Below are positions 24,723-32,785 of a stretch of 43,483 nucleotides of DNA, in pieces. The stretch covers positions 1-43,483 of the forward strand of contig CATKYJ010000038.1 in the NCBI GenBank assembly GCA_949840885.1, in the 5' to 3' direction. Each line of letters starts with the position of its first letter. Position 1 is the stretch's first letter. The stretch comes from an uncultured Acetatifactor sp. Lineage in GTDB: Bacteria > Bacillota > Clostridia > Lachnospirales > Lachnospiraceae. A program made the position numbers and the translations under genes. The notes beneath the pieces were generated by a model. The model did no database searches, had not been told where the DNA came from, and worked only from the letters and a program-made list of their open reading frames with translations.

Positions 24723-25271
24723 ATGAAAAAAATCGCTTTCCTCTTTCTTTTGGCTGTTCTGCCCCTTTTCCTGCTGACGGCCTGCGGCCGTGGCGGCATG
24801 GTAGTCCTGCCCAAGGACGGCTTTGCCGAGGGAGGCATGGGCGATACCATGCGCACCTATTTTTTCGACTATACCGTGGACAGCGCCTATACCCGCAGCA
24901 AGTATGAGGGATACATCCCCACCCCCGGCTATGACCTGCTGGTGGTGGAGGTCACCATAAAAAATACTCTGCCGGAGGCTCTCCCCATGTACGACTGGGA
25001 CTTCATCGTGCTCTATGACGACACCATAGGCGGTGAGCAGGTCTACGACTATCCCATCACCTCCTACGAGGATGTGGAGATCCCGCAGACCGCCCTGCAG
25101 ACCCTACTGCCCTCTGAGTTCAGTCTGGACGCAGGAGAGAGCCGCACCGGGCTCCTCCTGTTCGAAGTCCCCGCCGGGGACACCAGCTTCATTCTCTCCT
25201 ATACGGAGTTCTTTGAGGACGAAAGCACCGGAGATACCTTTGATGTGGACGTCACTGCTGTCCGCAAATAG
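24723..25271 (+). CDS. Lipoprotein, DUF4352-like
   Basis: 182 residues from ATG 24723. A basic start and hydrophobic stretch end in the lipobox LLTAC, so it should be lipidated and face outward. The remainder is beta-rich (LLVVEVTIKNTLPEALPMYDWDFIV, then FEVPAGDTSFILSY), matching the telobox-like immunoglobulin fold of DUF4352 proteins. The ORF opens at 24711, but MVSPM precedes the typical MKKI start and the GGAAAGG sequence is too close to that codon. It is the only protein gene in this part of the strand, and it converges on the M18 peptidase with 11 nt between the stops. The function is unknown. Confidence 0.83.
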   Translation: MKKIAFLFLLAVLPLFLLTACGRGGMVVLPKDGFAEGGMGDTMRTYFFDYTVDSAYTRSKYEGYIPTPGYDLLVVEVTIKNTLPEALPMYDWDFIVLYDDTIGGEQVYDYPITSYEDVEIPQTALQTLLPSEFSLDAGESRTGLLLFEVPAGDTSFILSYTEFFEDESTGDTFDVDVTAVRK

Positions 25272-25282
25272 AAATCCGGTGG

Positions 25283-26575
25283 CTATTCTCCGAAAAACGC
25301 CTTAAATGCATCCACCGCATATTTCGTGTCCCTTACCCCGGCTGTCTCCATGGCGGAATGCATGGCCAGCTGGGGCAGGCCTATGTCCACGCTGGACACG
25401 GACACATGGGAAGTGGAGACATTGCCCAAGGTTCCGCCTCCCTGCATGTCCGACCGATTGGCAAAGGTCTGGCAGGGCACTTTGGCCTTTTCGCAGATAC
25501 TCCTCATTTTCGCCGCGGATACCGCATCCGTACAGTACCTCTGGCTGCCGTGGAATTTGATCACCAGTCCTCTGTTCAGGTAAGGCTTGTTGGTGGGATC
25601 CGCTTTTTCCGGATGGTTTGGATGAACTGCATGGGCATTGTCCGCAGAGATCAGAAAGCTGTCCGCCACTAGTCGCAGATACCCGCCCCTGTCAAGCTTC
25701 ATGCCCTCCCCGATGCGCCAGAGAGTATCCTCCAGAAAGGTGGAATTCGCACCCTGCTTTGTGCCGCTTCCCACTTCCTCATTGTCAAACACTGCGCAGA
25801 CATTGATGTAGCTGCCGGACGTGCTCTCCGCAAATCCCTTGGCGGAGGCATACACGCACTGCAGATCGTCAAGCCTGGGCGAGAGCAAAAACTCGCCGCT
25901 GTCCCCGAATATCCTGCCCTTGTCCCTGACATAGAGGAACAGGTCATGCCCTAAAATGTCCTCCTGCTTCACGCCTGCGGCCTTTGCAACGCGCCTTAAC
26001 AGCATACTGCCCTTTTTCCCATTGCCGCAGTCCCCATACAGGGGAAGCATGTCCGTCTGGAGATTGTACTCCATGCCCTTGTTGACCTCCCGGTTCATAT
26101 GGATGGCCACATTCGGGATCACCATCAGGTCCTTTTCGATATTTACCAGCCTGGTCTCGATTCCTGCCTTTCCCTTTACCACCACGCGCCCGGCCACGGA
26201 CAGGGGCCTGTCCAGCCAAGTGGAGAGGATCATGCCGCCGTATTGCTCCGTGTTCAGCTTCACATATGCGCCCTCCACGGCCATCTCCGGTGATTCTTTT
26301 ACCTTAAAGGTAGGGGAATCCCCATGGGCCGCTGAAATATGGAAGCCTTTCGGTGCGTCCGTCTGTGGCATACGGAAAGCGATCAGGGAAGAGTCATTTC
26401 TTGTCACATAGTATCCCTGACCAGGCTCCATTTCCCATTTTTCCGTCTCTTTCAACTCCCAAAAGCCAAGGCCTGCGAATACCTCTTTCAGGTTCGCCAC
26501 CGCCTGAAAAGCGGTGGGGCTCTTCTCGATGAATTCCATCATCTCTTTGGCATACTTCTGATATTCCTTTGTCAT
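25283..26575 (-). CDS. M18 family aminopeptidase
   Basis: A zinc (aspartyl-type) aminopeptidase of the cytosol that trims N-terminal residues. 430 residues. The family metal-binding segments are visible: SAAHGDSPTF (His), DNEEVGSGTKQGA (Asp-Glu-Glu) and the C-terminal STSHVSVSSVDIGLPQLAMHSAMET. DNAHAVHPNHPEK is the other hallmark. ATG 26575 has GGAGAG at 5 nt; the frame continues to 26713 but would overlap the upstream DJ-1 gene. That gene ends 13 nt upstream, so the two probably form an operon. Confidence 0.95.
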   Translation of the reverse strand: MTKEYQKYAKEMMEFIEKSPTAFQAVANLKEVFAGLGFWELKETEKWEMEPGQGYYVTRNDSSLIAFRMPQTDAPKGFHISAAHGDSPTFKVKESPEMAVEGAYVKLNTEQYGGMILSTWLDRPLSVAGRVVVKGKAGIETRLVNIEKDLMVIPNVAIHMNREVNKGMEYNLQTDMLPLYGDCGNGKKGSMLLRRVAKAAGVKQEDILGHDLFLYVRDKGRIFGDSGEFLLSPRLDDLQCVYASAKGFAESTSGSYINVCAVFDNEEVGSGTKQGANSTFLEDTLWRIGEGMKLDRGGYLRLVADSFLISADNAHAVHPNHPEKADPTNKPYLNRGLVIKFHGSQRYCTDAVSAAKMRSICEKAKVPCQTFANRSDMQGGGTLGNVSTSHVSVSSVDIGLPQLAMHSAMETAGVRDTKYAVDAFKAFFGE

Positions 26576-26588
26576 ATTCTCTCCCCGC

Positions 26589-27146
26589 TCACTTCGCTTT
26601 GCTGTATACGATGCTCTCCGCCATTTCTTCCGCTTTCTCAGCGCCGCAGAAGATTCCTGCAATGGCCAGCGCGAAGTCAACCGCTGTCCCCATGCCCCGG
26701 GAGGTGACCACATGATCCGAAATCTCCACCGGCCCTGCCGTTACCCGGGCTCCCTCCAGATGACTCTCAAAGCTGGGGTAGCAGCAGGCCTTTCTGCCTT
26801 TCAGGAATCCCCTGTGCCCGAAAATGCTGGGGGCGGCGCAGATGGCGGCGATGTATTTCCCTGCCGCATAGAAAGCATCCACCTGACCCATCAGGCCGGC
26901 ATGAGCCTCCAGGTTCTGCGTGCCCAGTCCCCCTCCCGGCAGCACCACCATGTCGTACTCCGAAAAGTCTGCCTCTTCAAACATTTTGTCCATCTCTACC
27001 GTGATGTTGTGTGAGCCCGTCACGGTGGGCGTTCCCATAATGGACACCATCTCCACTTCCAGCCCGCACCTGCGGCAGATGTCCACCACCGTCAGCGCCT
27101 CGATCTCCTCGAATCCCGTCCCGAAGAAAACCCCTATCTTTTTCAT
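26589..27146 (-). CDS. DJ-1/PfpI family protein
   Basis: 185 residues with the class I glutaminase-like fold. The nucleophile elbow AAICAAPSIFG holds Cys103, and GFEEIEA supplies the conserved Glu near residue 14; this is the DJ-1/ThiJ/YajL pattern. Proposed activities in the family are glyoxalase, deglycase or chaperone, none assignable here. ATG 27146 follows AGAGG; the frame opens at 27191 without a ribosome binding site. It lies just upstream of the aminopeptidase, which fits a protein quality-control pair (inference). Confidence 0.93.
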   Translation of the reverse strand: MKKIGVFFGTGFEEIEALTVVDICRRCGLEVEMVSIMGTPTVTGSHNITVEMDKMFEEADFSEYDMVVLPGGGLGTQNLEAHAGLMGQVDAFYAAGKYIAAICAAPSIFGHRGFLKGRKACCYPSFESHLEGARVTAGPVEISDHVVTSRGMGTAVDFALAIAGIFCGAEKAEEMAESIVYSKAK

Positions 27147-27236
27147 CGCCTCAACCTCTTTTCTTTTATTGAATGGTTCTATGCTTTCCATCTTTTTTCA
27201 GTATACACATTCTTGTCAAATATTTCAATTAAAGCT

Positions 27237-27264
27237 TTGGAATTCTTTGAAAATGTGGTACACT
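27237..27264 (+). promoter_or_regulatory. Promoter of the CYTH gene
   Basis: TTGGAA (27237-27242), a 16-nt spacer and TACACT (27259-27264), about 55 nt before ATG 27319. It resembles the tRNA-Val promoter around the GTGGTACA segment. Confidence 0.55.
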
Positions 27265-27318
27265 ATAGTTATAAAGTGATTGAAATATCATATGCCAAAT
27301 TAAAGGACGAGATTAGCC

Positions 27319-27813
27319 ATGGAAATTGAACGAAAATTCACCATCAAGGAATTGCCCGCCGATCTGGAAAACTACCCCTTTCACCGTATCGAACAGGCCT
27401 ACTTAAACGCGTCCCCCGTAGTCCGGGTCCGCAGGGAGGACGATGAGTACTATCTGACATACAAGGGGAGCGGCATGATGGCCAGGGAGGAGAGCAATCT
27501 GCCTCTGAACCGGGAGGCATACTGCCATCTGCGGGACAAGGCGGACGGCCGCATCATCTCCAAGCGTCGCTACCTGATCCCCCTGCCGAACCCTGGCTTT
27601 CAGGAAAACAGCGGGCTGCCCTGCCCGCCCTCGGACTATTGCCTGACCATCGAGCTGGATATCTTTGATCCGCCTTTGGCGCCGCTTATCATAGCCGAGG
27701 TGGAATTCGGCAGCCAGGAGGCGGCGGAGGCTTTCCTGCCGCCGGACTGGTTCGATGAGGACGTCACCTATCGCAAGGAATACCACAATTCCTATATGGC
27801 GCTGCAGCCGTAG
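27319..27813 (+). CDS. CYTH domain protein
   Basis: 164 residues. The N-terminal EIERKF is the ExExK signature of the CYTH (adenylate cyclase/thiamine triphosphatase) superfamily, and further basic and acidic strand ends (VRVRREDDEYYLTYKG, SKRRYLI, CLTIELDIF, IAEVEFGS) line the tunnel that holds triphosphate and metal. Members hydrolyse inorganic triphosphate or thiamine triphosphate; the substrate cannot be read from sequence. It is alone on the plus strand, with its own promoter and a shared bidirectional hairpin downstream. Confidence 0.92.
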   Translation: MEIERKFTIKELPADLENYPFHRIEQAYLNASPVVRVRREDDEYYLTYKGSGMMAREESNLPLNREAYCHLRDKADGRIISKRRYLIPLPNPGFQENSGLPCPPSDYCLTIELDIFDPPLAPLIIAEVEFGSQEAAEAFLPPDWFDEDVTYRKEYHNSYMALQP

Positions 27814-27814
27814 A

Positions 27815-27873
27815 AAAAGAAGCCGCAAACCCTGGATTTTACTGAAAAAATCCTGGATTTGCGGCTCTTCTCT
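27815..27873. terminator. Bidirectional hairpin between CYTH gene and tRNA-Leu
   Basis: A long stem: GAAGCCGCAAA pairs with TTTGCGGCT-CTTC, with an inner GGATTTT/AAAATCC pair. On the minus strand it is followed by TTCTTTTTCT, so it should end the tRNA-Leu(TAG) transcript; on the plus strand it may end the CYTH gene. Confidence 0.75.
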
Positions 27874-27875
27874 CC

Positions 27876-27957
27876 TGCGGAAAAAGGGACTCGAACCCTC
27901 ACGCCTTTCGACACAGGAACCTAAATCCTGCACGTCTGCCAATTCCGTCATTTCCGC
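27876..27957 (-). tRNA. tRNA-Leu (TAG)
   Basis: Class II, 82 nt including the A discriminator. Acceptor GCGGAAA/TTTCCGC, anticodon arm CAGGA/TCCTG with loop TTTAGGT, giving TAG. Long variable arm and T arm are intact. Its promoter at 28002-28031 overlaps the end of the MATE gene. Confidence 0.95.
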
Positions 27958-28001
27958 CTGCCGCCGCTGCCCATTTTCTGTCCTCCACAGCGGCTATTTC
28001 G

Positions 28002-28031
28002 ATTATACATACTATCCCGCTCTCTTGTCAA
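28002..28031 (-). promoter_or_regulatory. Promoter of tRNA-Leu (TAG), overlapping the MATE stop codon
   Basis: Perfect TTGACA (28026-28031) and TATAAT (28002-28007) with an 18-nt spacer. The -35 box contains the TGA stop of the upstream transporter gene (28028-28030). The tRNA starts about 45 nt downstream. Confidence 0.75.
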
Positions 28032-29419
28032 GGGGTTGCTGCATTCTCTCCAATGTGCCGTATGATCTTCCCATAGATCCGCACCAGGAAAAAGGTACTC
28101 AGCCCTACGCTGACCAGCTCCGCTATAGGGAAAGCCCACCATATCAGGTTCACGTTCCCGCTTAAGGAGAACAGCCATGCCACCGGCAGCAGTACGCACA
28201 GCTGCCTTGCTATGGACACACACATGCTGTATACGCCGTTTCCCAGAGCCTGGAACACGCTCCCCACCACGATGCAGTACCCTGCAAACAGAAAACTTAA
28301 GCAGATGATCCTGAGGGCCGGAATCCCGATCACCAGCAGTTCCGCCGAGGCCGCGTCCGCATCGAACAGCCCGATCAGCTGCCCGGGGAACAGTTCCATG
28401 ACAATCAGTCCTGCCAGCATGATGCAAACAGCGTACAGAATACTGCTCTTCATGGCTTTCACCACACGCTCCCGTTTCCCTGCGCCGAAATTGTAGGCGA
28501 TAATGGGCACCAGACCGTTGTTGAGGCCGAACACAGGCATGAAGATAAAGCTCTGAAGCTTGAAATAAATGCCGAATACCGTCTGGGCCACCCCATAGGC
28601 CTCCAGAATCAGGTTCATGCCGTAGGTCATCACGGAACCGATGGCCTGCATGACAATAGAGGGAATCCCTACCTTATAGATATTCCCGATCAGGCCCATA
28701 TCCGGTCGATAGCCTTTGAAAGAAATGTGCAGTTCCTTATTGAACTTCAGGTTGAATCCAATGGCCAGAACCGCAGCCACAATCTGGCCCATGACTGTTG
28801 CGGCAGCCGCTCCCGCCACGCCCATGGCCGGGAAGCCCAGCAGGCCGAATATCAGGATCGGATCCAGAATCAAATTGACCACGGCTCCTGCCCCCTGGGT
28901 GATCATGGCATAGATGGTCTTGCCCGTGGACTGGAGCAGTCGCTCAAATGCCATCTGCATAAAGATGCCAACGCTTGCCGTGCAGCAGATGGTCAGGTAC
29001 GTTGTTCCATACTCCCGCACCTCCTCTATGGCGGTCTGGCTGGCGAAAAAAGGACGGCTTACCAGGAGGCCGATAAGGGCAAATGCCAGGAAGCTCACAA
29101 ACTCGATGAATATGCCATTGACTGCTATCCGGTTGGCCTTTTCAAACTCTTTCTCCCCCAATGTCTTCGACAGGAACGAATTAATGCCCACCGCCGTGCC
29201 CACGCCCACAGCGATCATCAGGCTCTGGATGGGAAAAGCCAGGGACACCGCCCTCAGGGCGTACTCGTTGACCCTGGACACAAAAATGCTGTCCACAATA
29301 TTGTACAGCGCCTGCACCAGCATGGAGATCATCATGGGCAGGGACATGGAAAGCAGCAGCTTATTCACAGGCATGACGCCCATTTTGTTCTCCGGCTGCG
29401 TATTCTGTTCTTTCTGCAT
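28028..29419 (-). CDS. MATE family efflux transporter
   Basis: 463 residues with about 12 membrane segments in two repeated halves of six. It starts with a polar N terminus, then LLLSMSLPMMISMLVQALYNIVDSIFV, the usual first helix of the NorM/DinF-like MATE superfamily. By family it exports cationic or hydrophobic compounds using a Na+ or H+ gradient; the substrate is unknown. The ATG at 29419 has GAGGAT upstream. It is isolated, with no linked regulator. Confidence 0.95.
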   Translation of the reverse strand: MQKEQNTQPENKMGVMPVNKLLLSMSLPMMISMLVQALYNIVDSIFVSRVNEYALRAVSLAFPIQSLMIAVGVGTAVGINSFLSKTLGEKEFEKANRIAVNGIFIEFVSFLAFALIGLLVSRPFFASQTAIEEVREYGTTYLTICCTASVGIFMQMAFERLLQSTGKTIYAMITQGAGAVVNLILDPILIFGLLGFPAMGVAGAAAATVMGQIVAAVLAIGFNLKFNKELHISFKGYRPDMGLIGNIYKVGIPSIVMQAIGSVMTYGMNLILEAYGVAQTVFGIYFKLQSFIFMPVFGLNNGLVPIIAYNFGAGKRERVVKAMKSSILYAVCIMLAGLIVMELFPGQLIGLFDADAASAELLVIGIPALRIICLSFLFAGYCIVVGSVFQALGNGVYSMCVSIARQLCVLLPVAWLFSLSGNVNLIWWAFPIAELVSVGLSTFFLVRIYGKIIRHIGENAATP

Positions 29420-29614
29420 AAGGATATCCTCACTTTCTTATCTTTCTTGTCTTTTCACATAAATCGTTTGGCACCATAAACGGCTACCCGTAAAATATGA
29501 CGTCCAAATGGGATGGAATGCGAAACTGCAGAATAAGTCCGAAAGGTATTATACATCATCTGTGCCATTTTTTTCAAGTTCAGAAAAAAATTTGTGGACA
29601 AACAGATAAAACTG

Positions 29615-29643
29615 TTGACAAACGAAAGAATATACGTTAAAAT
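29615..29643 (+). promoter_or_regulatory. Promoter of the Arg-His-Gln-Lys tRNA array
   Basis: TTGACA (29615-29620), a 17-nt spacer and TAAAAT (29638-29643), 33 nt before tRNA-Arg. Confidence 0.8.
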
Positions 29644-29676
29644 ATGATTCGTTGGCTTGATTGTGAGAGCAGACAT

Positions 29677-29750
<74 letters not shown>

Positions 29751-29803
29751 TTTGGAACGTTTGGGCCGTCAGTTGGTGCGGACGACAGTTCCTAAAAAGG
29801 CAT

Positions 29804-29878
29804 GGTGGGTATAGCGCAGTTGGTTAGCGCGCCAGATTGTGGCTCTGGAGGCCAAGGGTTCGAATCCCTTTATCCACC
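29804..29878 (+). tRNA. tRNA-His (GTG)
   Basis: 75 nt counting the characteristic extra G at position -1 (29804), which faces C73. Acceptor GTGGGTA/TATCCAC, anticodon arm CCAGA/TCTGG with loop TTGTGGC, giving GTG. Confidence 0.95.
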
Positions 29879-29960
29879 CTTTATCACGAGATATGGTTCA
29901 CCGCAAGCGGGCTTTGGCTTTTTCGCAGATGAATCGCGGCGGCGCGCTTGGTGTCAATTT

Positions 29961-30032
29961 AGGGCTATCGCCAAGCGGTAAGGCACAGCACTTTGACTGC
30001 TGCAGACGCTGGTTCGAATCCAGCTAGCCCTG
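29961..30032 (+). tRNA. tRNA-Gln (TTG)
   Basis: 72 nt. Acceptor AGGGCTA/TAGCCCT, anticodon arm CAGCA/TGCTG with loop CTTTGAC, giving TTG; G discriminator. Confidence 0.93.
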
Positions 30033-30053
30033 TTGTTCTACTCACTTTTAGAT

Positions 30054-30126
30054 GGGACATTAGCTCAGGCGGTAGAGCACTTGACTTTTAATCAAGTTGT
30101 CTGGGGTTCGAATCCCCAATGTCTCA
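30054..30126 (+). tRNA. tRNA-Lys (TTT)
   Basis: 73 nt. Acceptor GGGACAT/ATGTCTC (one G-T), anticodon arm CTTGA/TCAAG with loop CTTTTAA, giving TTT; A discriminator. Last of the array. Confidence 0.95.
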
Positions 30127-30134
30127 CGAAATAA

Positions 30135-30173
30135 GGAAATCCCCGGAGGTTCAGTCCTCCGGGGATTTCTTTC
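30135..30173 (+). terminator. Terminator of the tRNA array
   Basis: A strong stem (GAAATCCCCGGAGG against CCTCCGGGGATTTC) around a 6-nt loop, ending in a short T run (TTTC-TTTC). It is 9 nt after tRNA-Lys. Confidence 0.9.
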
Positions 30174-30473
30174 GATTAGCTGCGATGAATTTTAGCTGCT
30201 CGCAGAAAAGTTCCCTCACTTCTGTCTACCTTTCAAACCTCTTGGTTTTCCCATGACAAAGGCTGCTTTGGAATTTCCGGCTCTCCAGCGGCCGGCAAGA
30301 ACCATCAACCATTTTCATAGCCGAAAAATGTCGTATCCTGGCACATTTTCGCGGATTGTGGAATAAAATATACAAATGGCCCGATACTGCGCAGAAAATA
30401 TGGAAAACCATAAACGACAGCCGGGAATATCAGGCGTAGACGAAAGGGAGTCACGCACTTTTAGGAGGAAAGT
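30174..30473. other. Upstream region of the hemerythrin gene, no gene seen
   Basis: About 300 nt between the tRNA terminator and ATG 30474. It has no convincing ORF and no TTGACA/TATAAT pair that I can defend. The ribosome binding site GGAGGAAAG lies at its right end. A TAAA...CCCGATAC segment near 30365-30390 resembles a flagellar sigma promoter, but its spacing is wrong. Confidence 0.5.
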
Positions 30474-31970
30474 ATGGGAAATCGTTTGGTATGGGATAAT
30501 CGGTATAATATAGGAGTCGACATCATTGACAAGGAGCACAAAAAGCTCTTCAGTATTCTCAATAAGCTGTTCGACTTTGGACATACGGCGGAGAAAAGCC
30601 ACTTTGCCTGCCAGGAGGCGATAAAGTACTTCAAGGATCACGCTATCCAGCATTTCTCGGACGAGGAAGACTATATGGCTTCCATAGATTATCCGGGGCT
30701 TAAGGCCCACCGGCGTATTCATAAGGATTTCCGGGAGCGGATGCTTCCCGCACTTGAAAGCGAGCTGGAACTGACCGGTTTTTCCGTCACCTCCGTCCAT
30801 CATTTCCTGGGCGCCTGTGCCGGCTGGCTGATTGCGCATACTTTGATTGAGGATCATATGATTGTAAGCGGCGAGCTTGTCAGGCATTGGGAAAATCTGT
30901 TGCCGGAGGAAGAGCAGGCTATGATGGGACAGACCATCGCCAGCGTTCTGCACAGCATGTTCCGGCAAAATTCCCAGTTAATCAGCAGTTGCTATGCCGG
31001 GGAACAGTTCGGCAGAGTCCTCTGCTGCCGGTTGGTATATAGCGACAGGGACAAAAAAAGATGGGAATTCTTCCTGCTTTTTGAGGAGCAGCTGATCGGC
31101 AGCGCCATCGGCAATATCATATCCGCGAAATCGGAGGCCGCGGAGACAATGCTGTCCATTGCGGCAAGGTATGCGGCAAAGCAGCTCGTAGAACGGGTCA
31201 GGCAGCATTTCTCGTCACTGAAACACCTTTCGCTGCAGGAGGAGCAGCTTCTGACCTATGAACAGTTTTATCGGATGTACGAAAAGCAAAGCCCCCAGTT
31301 CAGCTTTCTCTTCGATACGGGCAAAGGGTACTTGGCTTATTGCATGATTGCTTCCGGCATCCCCTTTCCCGGAGATGGCATGGCTGCAGTCACCAAAAAT
31401 GCTGTTGCTAAAATTGAGAGCCGTATGCATCTGGACAATCCCGTGACGGAAAGAACAATACATTCGAATCTCCACAGTCCGGAAGACACAGATGTCAGCC
31501 GTGTCCTCTGCCCCGGCAGTCTCTTCGCGGAAAACAAGAATATGCAAAACATGCTCCATCCATATCCCGGCAGCGACGGGGAAGCGGATGTGGGCCGCAA
31601 AAAGATACTGGTGGTGGACGACTCGGACTTCATGCGAAGAGCCATGCTGGACCTGCTGGGCCAGGACTATGACGTGCTGACGGCAGATTCCGGCATGTCC
31701 GCCATCCGAAGCATCACCCTTGCCCGGCCTGACCTGGTGCTGCTGGATTATGACATGCCCGTCTGCAGCGGAAGTCAGATGCTGAAGATGATCCGCTCCG
31801 AAAAGGAATTCGCGGATATCCCCGTCATCTTCCTCACCTGTCGGGTAGACAGAGAGAGCGTGGAAAAAGCAATCTCCCTGAAGCCTGAGGGCTATCTGTC
31901 CAAATCCCTCTCCGCAGAATCCGTAAAAAAGGAAATTGACCGATTCTTTAAGAAGAGGCGCCATCCGTAG
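30474..31970 (+). CDS. Bacteriohemerythrin fused to a response-regulator domain
   Basis: 498 residues. The N-terminal hemerythrin domain (1-135) keeps all expected di-iron ligands: H22, H60, E64, H79, H83, H122 and D127. A middle region (about 170-300) is mixed alpha/beta and resembles CheX-like phosphatase modules (FEEQLIGSAIGNIISAKSE); this is by eye. The C-terminal receiver domain (375-498) has the acidic pair D382-D383, phosphoacceptor D425 in LLDYDMP, T455 and K477, so phosphorylation should be possible. There is no output domain. It could couple oxygen or redox state to a phosphorelay. GGAGGAAAG selects ATG 30474. Its 3' end overlaps the convergent coiled-coil gene by 23 nt. Confidence 0.92.
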   Translation: MGNRLVWDNRYNIGVDIIDKEHKKLFSILNKLFDFGHTAEKSHFACQEAIKYFKDHAIQHFSDEEDYMASIDYPGLKAHRRIHKDFRERMLPALESELELTGFSVTSVHHFLGACAGWLIAHTLIEDHMIVSGELVRHWENLLPEEEQAMMGQTIASVLHSMFRQNSQLISSCYAGEQFGRVLCCRLVYSDRDKKRWEFFLLFEEQLIGSAIGNIISAKSEAAETMLSIAARYAAKQLVERVRQHFSSLKHLSLQEEQLLTYEQFYRMYEKQSPQFSFLFDTGKGYLAYCMIASGIPFPGDGMAAVTKNAVAKIESRMHLDNPVTERTIHSNLHSPEDTDVSRVLCPGSLFAENKNMQNMLHPYPGSDGEADVGRKKILVVDDSDFMRRAMLDLLGQDYDVLTADSGMSAIRSITLARPDLVLLDYDMPVCSGSQMLKMIRSEKEFADIPVIFLTCRVDRESVEKAISLKPEGYLSKSLSAESVKKEIDRFFKKRRHP

Positions 31971-32544
31971 AGACGCCGGCCGAGACAGCCGCAGCATCCA
32001 CTACCGCAGGGCCCTCTGCGGGGGCCTGCGCGTTCTCTGCGGCTTCTTTTGGATCGGCGTATTCCTTTTCCTCCTCGTCCCCCCAGAGGGAATCGTACTT
32101 CTCCCGCTTCTGGCGGCGCATCATAGCGCCTACATTTTTAGCTGTCTGGTACATTTCCTGGCTGTATTCCATGAGTTTCTTCTCGTCACTGGCAGGCACG
32201 ATGTCCCCCCGCATGATGCGTCTGGCCACCTCCATGATCTTGGCCATGTCCGCCGCGTACTCCGCCGAGGCGTCCGCCTGCTGGTCTGCCACCGCTGCGT
32301 TCCAGTAGGCGCAGTAGGTCTCCGACAGCCGGCTTAAGTAGTCCTGATATTCTTCCTGCTTCTCGTCCAGGGTCTCCAGGGTCAGTTCCAGCGTGGCCGC
32401 CTCCGCTTGAAACCGTTCCTTATCCTCCGGACGGATTTCCATCCGTTTGCGGAGGTTCTGGAGCTGTTTTGATATGCTGTTTTTCTCTTTCTGATATGCC
32501 CTGACCTGCTCCCTGTAGATTTCCTGCGCTTCCCCTATCTTCAT
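31948..32544 (-). CDS. Coiled-coil protein of unknown function, 198 aa
   Basis: 198 residues, cytosolic and strongly charged. Residues about 5-95 are predicted coiled coil (EKNSISKQLQNLRKRMEIRP and following). A central part is also helical, and the tail (about 165-198) is Ala-rich and low complexity. No motif is recognised. ATG 32544 has an AGGGGGC ribosome binding site. The 7 x 19 bp repeat array lies 51-183 nt upstream. Its 3' end overlaps the hemerythrin gene on the other strand by 23 nt. The Ala-rich end could be a translation of the overlap and may not be important. Confidence 0.8.
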   Translation of the reverse strand: MKIGEAQEIYREQVRAYQKEKNSISKQLQNLRKRMEIRPEDKERFQAEAATLELTLETLDEKQEEYQDYLSRLSETYCAYWNAAVADQQADASAEYAADMAKIMEVARRIMRGDIVPASDEKKLMEYSQEMYQTAKNVGAMMRRQKREKYDSLWGDEEEKEYADPKEAAENAQAPAEGPAVVDAAAVSAGVSTDGASS

Positions 32545-32594
32545 AATGCCCCCTGCCTTTCCTGACGATACCGCAATGTTACATCCTGTTATCT

Positions 32595-32727
32595 ATTGGA
32601 ATGCTCCTCTTCCATTGGAATGCCCTTCTTCCATTGGAATGCCTTTCTTCCATTGGAATGCTCCTCTTCCATTGGAATGCTCTTCTTCCATTGGAATGCC
32701 TTTCTTCCATTGGAATACTCTTCTTCC
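32595..32727. repeat. Tandem array, seven copies of a 19 bp unit
   Basis: Seven direct copies of ATTGGAATGCTCCTCTTCC, each 19 bp with no spacer. Variation is confined mainly to the middle (TCCTC, CCTTC, CCTTT, TCTTC) and one G-to-A change in the last copy. Each junction makes the palindrome TTCCATTGGAA. It is intergenic, between the hybrid kinase stop and the coiled-coil gene. 19 is not a multiple of three and the unit is not coding. Confidence 0.95.
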
Positions 32728-32785
32728 ATTATATCGTCCCATTCCTGTGAAAGTTAAGCCTGGCGCGGACTTCCCGGGCGGTCTC

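Noticed and set aside
30365..30390. Possible flagellar sigma promoter before the hemerythrin fusion gene
   Set aside because: TAAA and CCCGATAC are present, but the spacer is about 12 nt instead of the usual 15, and the -10 differs from GCCGATAA at two positions.
32595..32727. Possible CRISPR array
   Set aside because: The 19 bp units touch one another with no spacers, and no cas gene is in the window.
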